A stretch of 12,593 nt of DNA, from NCBI GenBank assembly GCA_943914745.1, contig CALUDF010000051.1, positions 1-12,593 on the forward strand, written 5' to 3'. The first letter of the stretch is position 1. The number at the start of each line of letters is the position of its first letter. A model generated the notes under the pieces. It ran no database searches, had not been told where the DNA came from, and saw nothing but the letters and a program-made list of their open reading frames with translations. A program made the translations under genes and the position numbers. Shown here piece after piece: positions 1 to 6,860 of this stretch. This DNA comes from an uncultured Bacteriovorax sp. GTDB lineage: Bacteria > Bdellovibrionota > Bacteriovoracia > Bacteriovoracales > Bacteriovoracaceae.

Positions 1-893
1 AATGTCTCTTCAAAGAAGTAGTGTAGGTCATCATTGCTGGAAGACTTAAGGATCTTCACCACCATAATATTTCCTTCTTCGTCATAGTCGACTTTTCCCA
101 GGAGATAATCTTTTTTATCAAAGGCGCGCATAATGCCCGGACGCTCCAGGGCAATCTTGTCAAACGTCGCTTCGATTTTTGAAGCGTATGAAGTGTACAT
201 TCGCACATAGAAGCTGTAGTTGGCCTTTTCATCTGAGTTGAGTTCATCTTCGGAAATGCCTTCCGGACGCTCTGACCTGATTTCTAAGTTTGAGATTCTC
301 TGAGTTGGCCTATTCGGTGGAGGCGTGTAGTTTCTTGCGGCCTCTTTTTTAATGATTTCTTGCTCACTTGATCTGGGAATGGAGCTTTGTTTTTTTGGAT
401 TGAAATAGAAATGGCTTCCGCTGTCGTTAGCTGAAGGGGAGGGAGTTTTAATTAAATCTCCTCTGGAAAAAGATGTCTTCTGAGTATTGTTGGCATTGGT
501 CCTGGGTTCTGGAAGATTGGGTGCAAGATTGGCCATGGAAAGCTCATTGCGAGGAGAGCCCGGCGAGCCAGGGGCCTGTCTGTTTGGGGTTGGTGGAACT
601 GAAGGCGCTTGTCTTTGCACTTTGGTTTGGAAAGCGAGATCAGGGCGGTCAAGTTTTTTGACTCCGCCTTTAATGCCTACTCGCCTGAAAGCCTCAACTT
701 CTTCTTTTTTTAATATGTTTATTTGGTCAAGTTTTAGGGGTTCTTTTAAGTTTTGCGTACTGTTTGAGAGATGGTTTAAGAACTCAATATTCTGGAGATC
801 ACCTTTAACTAAGGCAAGAATTGCCGAATGCAGGACGATCGCGGCAATAAAAGAAATGAAATACCTGGATTTTGAATCCTTGTTCCTGATCAT
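1..893 (-). CDS. TonB-family periplasm-spanning protein, C-terminus cut off by window edge
   Basis: The minus-strand frame is open from an ATG at 893-891 to the left edge: about 297 codons with no stop, so the gene is partial. The N-terminus has a short basic stretch (MIRNKDSKSR), then one hydrophobic segment at residues about 11-28 containing IVLHSAILALV, typical of the TonB/TolA inner-membrane anchor. Residues about 75-210 are rich in Pro, Ser, Asn and Gln (for example VPPTPNRQAPGSPGSP), as in the TonB periplasmic spacer. From about residue 235 the pattern YASKIEATFDKIALERPG, then LLGKVDYDEEGNIMVVKILKSSS, matches the start of a TonB C-terminal fold (Gly-x-Val-x-[hydrophobic] strand, acidic-Gly turn, next strand, Ser-Ser). 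By family knowledge it would couple inner-membrane energy to outer-membrane or periplasmic partners. No ExbB/ExbD gene is visible. A GGGAG sequence lies about 15 bases before the ATG, a loose spacing. A TolA-like or gliding/energizer-linked TonB paralogue is an alternative. Confidence 0.72.
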   Translation of the reverse strand, partial: MIRNKDSKSRYFISFIAAIVLHSAILALVKGDLQNIEFLNHLSNSTQNLKEPLKLDQINILKKEEVEAFRRVGIKGGVKKLDRPDLAFQTKVQRQAPSVPPTPNRQAPGSPGSPRNELSMANLAPNLPEPRTNANNTQKTSFSRGDLIKTPSPSANDSGSHFYFNPKKQSSIPRSSEQEIIKKEAARNYTPPPNRPTQRISNLEIRSERPEGISEDELNSDEKANYSFYVRMYTSYASKIEATFDKIALERPGIMRAFDKKDYLLGKVDYDEEGNIMVVKILKSSSNDDLHYFFEET

Positions 894-947
894 TTCGATA
901 TCTTACAACTTCTCCCTAGGAAAACACAGGTATTTTTATCCTATATG

Positions 948-975
948 TTGACCCTGTACTGGTACAGGGTAAAAT
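948..975 (+). promoter_or_regulatory. Candidate sigma-70-type promoter for the 1032 gene
   Basis: TTGACC at 948-953 (5 of 6 to TTGACA) is followed after 16 bases by TAAAAT at 970-975 (5 of 6 to TATAAT). Transcription would start near 982, giving a leader of about 50 bases to the ATG at 1032. The spacer is almost wholly occupied by a palindrome, so a bound protein would block the promoter. This is inference from motif match only. Confidence 0.45.
951..970. promoter_or_regulatory. Operator-like palindrome between divergent genes
   Basis: ACCCTGTACTGGTACAGGGT has 9-base arms (ACCCTGTAC/GTACAGGGT) that are perfect inverted repeats around a 2-base centre. It lies between the start of the minus-strand TonB-like gene (893) and the plus-strand sensor-like gene (1032), and overlaps the candidate plus promoter. 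On the minus strand a perfect TATAAT sits at 981-976, so the palindrome would also fall near the start of that transcript. The size and symmetry fit a dimeric repressor site. There is no T-run behind it, so a terminator is unlikely. Confidence 0.5.
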
Positions 976-981
976 TATAGT
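976..981 (-). promoter_or_regulatory. Candidate -10 element for the TonB-like gene
   Basis: The minus strand reads TATAAT here, a perfect -10 hexamer, about 83 bases before the ATG at 893. No good -35 hexamer is seen at 16-18 bases upstream; TTCATC at 15 bases is the nearest. The call is therefore tentative and may depend on an activator. Confidence 0.3.
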
Positions 982-1031
982 GGGTCACTAGGCCGATGAA
1001 GGCCAAAAAACTTTGCAAGGATTGCAATTTC

Positions 1032-2483
1032 ATGAAAAAGCTAGCCAATGTTCTCGAAAGTAAAAGAAGTATCGCAGGGCTTTGCCTTTTGGCAGGACTG
1101 ATCTTCACGACTTACAGAATTCAGGAAAATTCGGGACAGATCAAACGCTTAACAAATTTTGAGAGTGGAATTCAGACGTGTTTTTCACGCGTAAACCAAA
1201 CATATACTGCTAATCTTCTTGGCGACACAGGATCAAATTATTTAACACAGAATTTCCAGAATCTGACTGAAGAATGTTTAGCAGAGGGGATTTTGACTGT
1301 TGAGAACTCTTTTGCAAAAGAGCTCTCAAGTGCCGCAAAACAACTCTCTAACTTAGCTTCAAACGTCCACTGGTTTCATGAAGATATCCTGGCGCCAAAT
1401 GGGGCGAAGTCAATGGCGGCCAATGGAGAATCAAGAGACGTGGGAGCTCGTTTTGAAAAAATCGAGACAACAAAAGACGAGATCCTTGATTCAACAAATA
1501 ATTTCAAAACAGAGATCACGAATTCTCTAAACCAACAAAAGAATATCTTCTATGTCTCAGCGACTCTTCTGGTTATTTTAATGTTAGCTGAGTATATGAG
1601 CCTTACTCGCCGCCGCCTTTCAAACAATGCGCGCGAGAAAGAAGCGCAGGCCGAACTTCTGGATAACGGAGGAGCGACAAGTGTTAAGGTCGGAGAGATC
1701 ATTCGTGTGGCCCTTGAACAAAACGACCTGGTGAACTGCTCAAAGCTTTTTGCTAATTTCCACGCCTATGCTTCGATTGAAAAAGGCAAAAATAAAATGT
1801 CGCTTGAAACTTTGGTAACTCCTATTTCAAAGGCGACAACAGTTGGTGTGTCTGCAAAAAATATCGATCAAATTTGGGAAGACGATTCTATTGGAGTTTC
1901 TGCTGATATCGCTATGAATGAAAAATTTAATGACATCAATTTAGAACAAATGAGCTCAAGCATTGTAGACCTCTTAACAGAGAAACTTTTCTCTCAGGGG
2001 GTGCAAATCGACATGAACATTCCGGAAGGTCTTATGATCAAGGCCCGCCAGGAAGAAATGGAGCAGACTCTCTACCACTTATTTGCTTACGCCATCAATG
2101 CCACTCAGGCAGACGCAGAAGGTGAGAAATCAATTTCAGTCTATGCTCACAAGCTTGGTGACGTCGTGGCGTTTGATTTAATCCACTCAGGGTCTGGCTT
2201 TAATGAAAATTTATTAAAACAAAGATCAGGGCTAAGCGATTCAAACGAAGAGTTAGACCTAGATCTTCAGGTCTCTCAATCACTTTTAAGTGAGCTTCAA
2301 GCAAAAGTACAGCTAGACAATAAGATGGACCAAAATGGAAACGTGATTGGTGGAAGAATCAAAATCATCTTCAAGTCAGGAAGCGTCCAGGAAGCGACCA
2401 CAGGAAAACTTGTCGATCTTAAAGTGGGAACTAAAAAAGAAATCCTGGCAGGATTTGCGGCGGGGAATGCGCAGTCAATCTAA
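1032..2483 (+). CDS. Two-TM sensor-like protein with degenerate histidine-kinase ATPase domain
   Basis: A 483-residue protein if started at ATG 1032, which has AAGGA ten bases upstream. An in-frame ATG at 996 would add 12 residues but has only TAGG three bases before it. Residues about 13-29 and 172-189 are membrane segments, enclosing a periplasmic domain of about 140 residues that looks helical and coiled. The cytoplasmic part (190-483) follows a histidine-kinase catalytic domain. NLEQMSSSIVDLLTEKLFSQ and the IDMNIPEGLMIKA stretch are the usual lead-in, and residues 344-358 (EQTLYHLFAYAINAT) align with the N-box, but the two Asn positions are His349 and Tyr353. HSGSG (385-389) aligns with the DxGxG G1 box with His for Asp. 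The GLGL G2 box is replaced by LDLDL near 409-413. No H-box histidine is evident. I infer a pseudo-kinase or scaffold, probably not an active kinase. It ends 20 bases from the stop of the convergent gene. Confidence 0.65.
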   Translation: MKKLANVLESKRSIAGLCLLAGLIFTTYRIQENSGQIKRLTNFESGIQTCFSRVNQTYTANLLGDTGSNYLTQNFQNLTEECLAEGILTVENSFAKELSSAAKQLSNLASNVHWFHEDILAPNGAKSMAANGESRDVGARFEKIETTKDEILDSTNNFKTEITNSLNQQKNIFYVSATLLVILMLAEYMSLTRRRLSNNAREKEAQAELLDNGGATSVKVGEIIRVALEQNDLVNCSKLFANFHAYASIEKGKNKMSLETLVTPISKATTVGVSAKNIDQIWEDDSIGVSADIAMNEKFNDINLEQMSSSIVDLLTEKLFSQGVQIDMNIPEGLMIKARQEEMEQTLYHLFAYAINATQADAEGEKSISVYAHKLGDVVAFDLIHSGSGFNENLLKQRSGLSDSNEELDLDLQVSQSLLSELQAKVQLDNKMDQNGNVIGGRIKIIFKSGSVQEATTGKLVDLKVGTKKEILAGFAAGNAQSI

Positions 2484-2503
2484 GCTTGCTGGGCGACGAC
2501 TTT

Positions 2504-5293
2504 TTATCTCGAAACTTCGGCCCTTAAAATTTCAGCAATCAACTCTTTAGTGTCCTTTAAAAGAGCGCCTTTCGTCTTTTTTAACTCTTCAAACTTATTC
2601 GTCACAAGCTCCAGGTCATGAGTGCTAGGGATTTTTAAGTTCAAAAGAATATCGGCGACCTTGATTCCAGTGGCCCCTTGAAGAATGAACTTGATGAAAT
2701 GGATCATGACGGCATTGGCATGAAGGTGGATGATGTCTTTGTCTTGATGCTTGAAAATCAGGATCGTTGAATCGTCGCTCGTCTTTATGGTTAGAGAAGA
2801 CAGCGGAAGTTGTAAGTCGAGATTGCTCTTAATTTTGTACTCAACGTATACATCATCATTTTTCGGGTAAATGGCATAAGTTTTTAGCTTCACCAGCTCG
2901 CTTGAAATAAGTGAATTGCCAAAATTAAAACTCTGAGGTTTCCCATCTTCAAGCTCTTCTAGAAGTGCTTTCATTTGCAGTTTAAAGTGGGACAGAAGGC
3001 TCAAGAGGTGCCAAGGGTATTCAATGGCGGCCTGTCTTAATTTTTCTTTTAAGGCTTCAAAGCGCGCTTTTAGATCCAGAGGATGGAGGTTTCTTATCTC
3101 GCGGGCATCGAGGTCTAAAAGGGAGAAATCCCTCTTAGTCGTCTCAGGCATGAAATGGGCCTTGGCAAAAAAGCTTGGAACCAGAAGAGACCTGAGTTTT
3201 GTTTTAAGTTTAGTTGGGCCATCACTTAGTTGAAGTTGGATGATTTGGTGACCCAGCATCGATGAGAAGTACTCTCTAAAAACGTTTAGGTTAATTGTTG
3301 GATGCTTCGGCGTCAGACCAAAGTAATGGTAGAAAGCCGTCCCGTATTGTTCCAATTTCCCGCGGTAGGCATCGATTGGAGAGAGCTCAATCCTTACGTC
3401 CATCGGGTCATTTTGGTTGATGATTAAAAGTAGAGGGAATTGTTTTTCAGGGCCAAATTTAAGCCCTAGAAGCTCACTTGAGACACTTCTTCTGTTTTGG
3501 GCAAAATCCTCATGAGTGATGGATTCAATGGCAAAGAATGTATCCAGCGAAGTCGAGCTCTTCGTGAGGTTTTTAAAGAAGCTCGGGTGAGGCAAGTGAC
3601 CAGAGTCCTTGCTCGTCACAGATGAGACGAGTTTACCATCAATGATCGCGTCTTGATGAAATTCGAAGTAAATTTCCTTATCCACTTCGCTGACAAAAAT
3701 CGGCGTCGTGATCGGGTTTTTATGTTTCACAAAGTTCTGCAGTTCTTCAACCAGCTTGTTGAACTTGTTAAAGCGAGTCAGGTTGCCTTTAAACTCAAAT
3801 GAAAGGCATGACTCTTTCATTTTGCGGCTGACTTCAAAGAGGTGCTTATTAGTCGCGACCTCGGCCTCTCTTCTGGTCAGGATGTAAGCAAAATGCGCGA
3901 TCTCACCTTTTCCTTTGAGCTCTTCCATGTTGATGGCCGCTTCGACTTTGAAGTCTTTTAAAAGCTGCTCAACACGCTCGCTGTGGCTTGGGACAAAAAG
4001 TTTCTGGTTAGTGAAGACGTAAACGATCGCATCTTTTTTTAGCAGGGGCTTTTGGGCCTGGATCTGCTGGACTAAGAAGTGGTGCGGGTTCGTTTTTGGA
4101 AGTTCGGTCACATTTAAAACGATGCGGTTATAAAGGGTGTCACTAGAAGGAAGCTCACCTAGGTTAAAGAATGAAGCCTGCCCCATTCCATCCATTGGGT
4201 CGTGCTTATACTTTTCGCGCATGATCTTGCAGATAAAAGGCACGATCTCATAGCGGTGCAAGGCCGCAATTCTCGTCAAGAAACTCAGGAACTGAAGCTC
4301 CTGACAAATTTTTAAGAACTGGCCGTCGATAAACTCAGAGCCTTCAAACTCCGGGCAAATCAGGTTATTCCATTGAGAGATTTTTACGTTTGTCTCCTGG
4401 GCCAGCCAGTGCGACAGCGCCATTGAAGAGACGTGGTTACCCGCAAATCGCGTGTTGATCGTCTTGGGTAATAAGCAGACTTTTTCGCCCGCAAAATTTT
4501 TCTTTTTGCTCTCTGGCTTCAACCAGGTTGGGAACTTAATTAAAAGCTCATTGACCAGAAGACCAAATGATAAATGCGACAGAGAGTGCGAGTAGTTTCT
4601 GATTGAGTAGATCTTGTCGTCTTTTGGAGTCGAGATCAACTTGATTAACTCTGTCAGCGTGACACCTTCAAAGGCGTCCTTAAGCTTTAGGAGTGAGTCT
4701 TTGTATTCTAGGGTTGGACGATACCAGCTGTATTGGTTGATTTGAAGAGAGTCGCAAAGAAGTTCGGTAGAGCTGTCTTTGACGAAGATTTTCCCCAGGA
4801 AAGAAAGGGGATTCATCAGGACGTCTTCTGTCACCACAAGTCTTTGCTCTTTAGCCAGGTCCATGATGAACTTGATGCGAAAGAGGTAAATGGCGACGGC
4901 CCTGAAACAGTGAACTTTTAAAAAGTCATCGATATGTTTTTTTAGGGGAGAAGACTCATCTTGAAAGTGCAGCCAGAAATCCTGGTGCTGACCAAGGAGT
5001 GACTTGTCCAGTTTCGCGTACTGTGCAAAATGCATGAACTCGTTATAAGTTTGAAGTCTCATCGACTTGTTGATCGAGCACGATTTTTTAAAGAGTGCTT
5101 GAGCGTCGATAGAGAGATTGCTCAGAGTGTTCTTGATAACGATGGCCGAAGCTGTGATTAAGCCTTCACCTTTCCAGCCAGGGATGAGAAATTCAGAAGG
5201 ATTGAATTGGGCAGACGTCGACACCTCACCAAGATCTGGCGATGAGAAAATGTCTTTCATCCAAGAGTGCTGTACTCTAGAGTTGTGATCCAA
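2504..5293 (-). CDS. Large unknown protein, outline of an N6-adenine DNA methylase lacking catalytic motifs
   Basis: A 929-residue soluble protein with no signal peptide or membrane segment. The start is a TTG at 5293-5291, chosen because AGGA lies seven bases upstream; the in-frame ATG at 5260 has no such site. I do not recognise a definite family, but the middle resembles HsdM-type N6 methylases. The region about 235-257 (SHSLSHLSFGLLVNELL) occupies the place of the YTP...LMVELL entry. KVCLLPKTINTRFAGN (271-286) sits where motif I (DPACGSG) should be. LYNRIVLNVTEL (387-398) sits where YDVVLANPPF should be. From there HHFLVQQ...LLKKDAIVYVFTNQKLFVPS...VEQLLKDFKVEAAINMEELKGKGEIAHFAYILTRR (404-475) follows the methylase tail (large-scale 'LKPGGRAAIVLP...LL...EAVI.LP...G.....ILV..K'). 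The SAM and NPPF motifs are missing, so methylation activity is not expected. Residues 490-929 are mixed and end in charged helices. It is a monocistronic-looking gene. A lineage-specific protein of other origin remains possible. Confidence 0.6.
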   Translation of the reverse strand: MDHNSRVQHSWMKDIFSSPDLGEVSTSAQFNPSEFLIPGWKGEGLITASAIVIKNTLSNLSIDAQALFKKSCSINKSMRLQTYNEFMHFAQYAKLDKSLLGQHQDFWLHFQDESSPLKKHIDDFLKVHCFRAVAIYLFRIKFIMDLAKEQRLVVTEDVLMNPLSFLGKIFVKDSSTELLCDSLQINQYSWYRPTLEYKDSLLKLKDAFEGVTLTELIKLISTPKDDKIYSIRNYSHSLSHLSFGLLVNELLIKFPTWLKPESKKKNFAGEKVCLLPKTINTRFAGNHVSSMALSHWLAQETNVKISQWNNLICPEFEGSEFIDGQFLKICQELQFLSFLTRIAALHRYEIVPFICKIMREKYKHDPMDGMGQASFFNLGELPSSDTLYNRIVLNVTELPKTNPHHFLVQQIQAQKPLLKKDAIVYVFTNQKLFVPSHSERVEQLLKDFKVEAAINMEELKGKGEIAHFAYILTRREAEVATNKHLFEVSRKMKESCLSFEFKGNLTRFNKFNKLVEELQNFVKHKNPITTPIFVSEVDKEIYFEFHQDAIIDGKLVSSVTSKDSGHLPHPSFFKNLTKSSTSLDTFFAIESITHEDFAQNRRSVSSELLGLKFGPEKQFPLLLIINQNDPMDVRIELSPIDAYRGKLEQYGTAFYHYFGLTPKHPTINLNVFREYFSSMLGHQIIQLQLSDGPTKLKTKLRSLLVPSFFAKAHFMPETTKRDFSLLDLDAREIRNLHPLDLKARFEALKEKLRQAAIEYPWHLLSLLSHFKLQMKALLEELEDGKPQSFNFGNSLISSELVKLKTYAIYPKNDDVYVEYKIKSNLDLQLPLSSLTIKTSDDSTILIFKHQDKDIIHLHANAVMIHFIKFILQGATGIKVADILLNLKIPSTHDLELVTNKFEELKKTKGALLKDTKELIAEILRAEVSR

Positions 5294-5346
5294 CTTTTAT
5301 TCCTAAAAAATAACCAACCAATTCAATTTGCTTTTGGCATAAAATA

Positions 5347-5424
5347 GTGACAAACCCCCTACGGTAAGTCATGTAAAAAGAGCGATTTTTGAGCATCTTT
5401 TTTTGTGACAACTCCCCGAAAGTA
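5347..5424. repeat. Imperfect 20-base direct repeat in the divergent promoter region
   Basis: Copies at 5347-5366 (GTGACAAACCCCCTACGGTA) and 5405-5424 (GTGACAACTCCCCGAAAGTA) match at 15 of 20 positions without gaps and start 58 bases apart. They sit between the divergent starts at 5293 and 5540. On the minus strand each copy contains TTGTCAC, which is also -35-like. They may be two sites for one regulator; no protein can be named. Confidence 0.35.
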
Positions 5425-5443
5425 CTGGGATATCAGAAACATC

Positions 5444-5471
5444 TAAAGATCTGTCGTTTTAAAGTCGATAA
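5444..5471 (+). promoter_or_regulatory. Sigma-28 (FliA)-like promoter candidate
   Basis: TAAA at 5444-5447 and GTCGATAA at 5464-5471 resemble the flagellar sigma-28 pattern (TAAA, 15 bases, GCCGATAA), with one mismatch in the -10 and a 16-base spacer, one longer than usual. Transcription would start about 60 bases before the ATG at 5540. No other convincing plus-strand promoter is seen in 5294-5539. This is a motif resemblance only. Confidence 0.3.
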
Positions 5472-5539
5472 GAAACCATGAAAGTCGCGTTAATTGCGTA
5501 GCTTCATTCGCATTTATTTTGTTTTTACGAGGGGCGTCT

Positions 5540-6106
5540 ATGGCCAGTGATATTTTTGATGAAGTTGATGCAATCTTATCTGCTGAGGATCTTGAAGAAG
5601 ATAAGAACTTCAATGAGTCTGAGCTTCAAGACATCATGTCTGAGATTGAAGATCTTGAAAAAGAATTCACCCAAGAAGACAAGGGCATGACCCTGCAAGA
5701 GAAAATCGATGCAGAGCTTGCGATGGAAATGGAGATGGGGACATTTGATTCTCCAGAAAAAACTCTCGTGGCCCCAGTAAGCAATACTGAAGTCTCAAAG
5801 CCTCAGGCCCAAGCTTTATCATTTGAAAAACCAGTTGCAACTCCTCCAGTTGTTGCTGCCTCAACACCTAAATCAGGTGTCTCACTGCAAGCACAAGGAC
5901 CGATGGCCCTTAATCTTGACTTCAAAGTTGGAGAAGAGAGTGCTCGTTTGGTTATTGATCCAGTAAAAGGGTTAATCGTTACGGTTTCAGGCGTGGAACT
6001 TTGTATCAGCGAAGATTCTGGCTGCACAGTTTCGATGGAAAATGGAATGAAATTCACAATTCCTTTGTCGACGCCCAACAATTCGCATAAAAAGAAAGCA
6101 GCTTAA
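5540..6106 (+). CDS. Acidic protein of unknown function with C-terminal beta-rich domain
   Basis: A 188-residue protein starting at ATG 5540, with GAGGGG ending five bases upstream; a longer frame from 5519 lacks such a site. I do not recognise the family. Residues 1-70 are strongly acidic and helical (DEVDAILSAEDLEED, then SEIEDLEKEF and AELAMEMEM), likely coiled coil. Residues 72-120 are a Pro/Ala/Val/Ser-rich linker. Residues 121-177 alternate polar and hydrophobic (LNLDFKV, ARLVID, GLIVTVSGVELCI, GMKFTIPL), suggesting a small beta domain, and contain two Cys (155 and 162). The tail is basic (HKKKAA). There is no signal peptide or membrane segment, so it is probably cytoplasmic. Only 23 bases separate it from the RsmD gene, suggesting one transcript. 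A role as adaptor or binding protein is a guess. Confidence 0.75.
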   Translation: MASDIFDEVDAILSAEDLEEDKNFNESELQDIMSEIEDLEKEFTQEDKGMTLQEKIDAELAMEMEMGTFDSPEKTLVAPVSNTEVSKPQAQALSFEKPVATPPVVAASTPKSGVSLQAQGPMALNLDFKVGEESARLVIDPVKGLIVTVSGVELCISEDSGCTVSMENGMKFTIPLSTPNNSHKKKAA

Positions 6107-6129
6107 CTTTTAAAAAGTGGAGATGCTTT

Positions 6130-6738
6130 TTGAGTCTAAAAATCCTCGGCGGTTTTGCCCGCGGACAAGTTCTTCTCGTTCCCAAAGGTGATTTAATCAG
6201 ACCAACTTCTGTGATGCTCAGACGCAGAATTTATGATTTCTACCAGGATATGGATGGAGTGATATTTGTGGATCTCTGCGCGGGATCTGGGGCCATGGGT
6301 TTTGAGGCCTGGTCGAGGGGAGCCGCGCGCGTTTATCTCAATGAGGTCAACCGGCACGTTCTAAAAACCCTGGAAGAAAATCGCGAAAATGCTTTAGTTC
6401 GCAATCACCATAAAAAAAATGGCGAGATCATCTGCAGCCATTTTCCAGCGGAAAAACTCATCAAGCAATTTAGAAATGATTATGAAAAACTCACCCCTGA
6501 GCAAAAAGAAGAGACGGTGATTTTTCTCGACCCGCCTTATTCAGAAAAAAATATTTACATCGATGTCATTAAGTTCCTTTTGGCAGAACCATGGTTTTTT
6601 GGTCAACTATGGGTGGAGTCTGATCCGAAAAAAGGAATTCCAAAAAAGGCCTTGAGTGAAATGGGTCTCTCGGCAGACAAGATCTACGAGCAAGGCGACA
6701 GCTACATCTTTGTCACAAATTTTCCCCTACCTGCCTAA
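6130..6738 (+). CDS. rsmD: RsmD-family 16S rRNA guanine-N2 methyltransferase
   Basis: A 202-residue protein, close to the usual RsmD length of about 190-200. By family knowledge RsmD uses S-adenosylmethionine to methylate G966 (E. coli numbering) of 16S rRNA in the assembling small subunit. The N-terminus LKILGGFARGQVLLVPKG, then RPTS, matches the typical IIGGxxRGxxLxxPxGxxxRPT opening. FVDLCAGSGAMGFEAWSRGA (46-65) is the SAM-binding motif I region, followed by NEVNR in the position of the acidic ribose contact. FLDPPY (132-137) is the catalytic DPPY motif. The usual RVREALFN is changed to MLRRRIYDFY, a mild divergence. The start is TTG 6130, with GGAGA at 6119-6123 six bases upstream; the nearby ATG at 6123 is out of frame. 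Another rRNA-type N2-guanine methyltransferase of the same fold is the main alternative. Confidence 0.88.
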   Translation: MSLKILGGFARGQVLLVPKGDLIRPTSVMLRRRIYDFYQDMDGVIFVDLCAGSGAMGFEAWSRGAARVYLNEVNRHVLKTLEENRENALVRNHHKKNGEIICSHFPAEKLIKQFRNDYEKLTPEQKEETVIFLDPPYSEKNIYIDVIKFLLAEPWFFGQLWVESDPKKGIPKKALSEMGLSADKIYEQGDSYIFVTNFPLPA

Positions 6739-6760
6739 AAAAAGTTATACTCTTAACATG

Positions 6761-6779
6761 AAAAATGCGCAGCATTTTT
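6761..6779 (+). terminator. Weak hairpin after the RsmD gene
   Basis: AAAAATGC, a 3-base loop (GCA) and GCATTTTT form a perfect 8-bp stem 22 bases after the stop at 6738. The five T's on the 3' arm could serve as the U-tract. The stem is AT-rich, so termination would be weak. It may separate the RsmD unit from the aminotransferase gene. Confidence 0.4.
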
Positions 6780-6860
6780 ACTACTTATGAAACAGGAAAA
6801 GGCTAGGCTCCCTTTTTTAAGAGTCATGCTAAGCTCTTTCCTCGCACAAAGGATTTCTCC

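Noticed and set aside
56..247. A short minus-strand frame overlapping the TonB-like C-terminal region
   Set aside because: It is the wrong frame of the same strand; the TonB-like frame runs through this stretch without stops and carries the expected motif.
487..951. A 154-codon plus-strand frame opposite the TonB-like gene
   Set aside because: It is antisense to a continuous 297-codon frame with clear TonB-like composition and anchor; it has no ribosome-binding site and no recognisable motif.
2484..2503. Terminator between the convergent 1032 and 5293 genes
   Set aside because: The 20-base gap has no convincing stem-loop; termination is probably inside the coding ends or Rho-dependent.
5478..5501. 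Tiny leader ORF of seven codons (MKVALIA) before the 5540 gene
   Set aside because: There is no Shine-Dalgarno in front of it and no repeated codons suggesting attenuation; such short frames arise by chance.
6746..6751. TATACT as a -10 for the aminotransferase gene
   Set aside because: No -35 hexamer lies at the right distance (TTGTCA is 30 bases away), and a hairpin follows directly.
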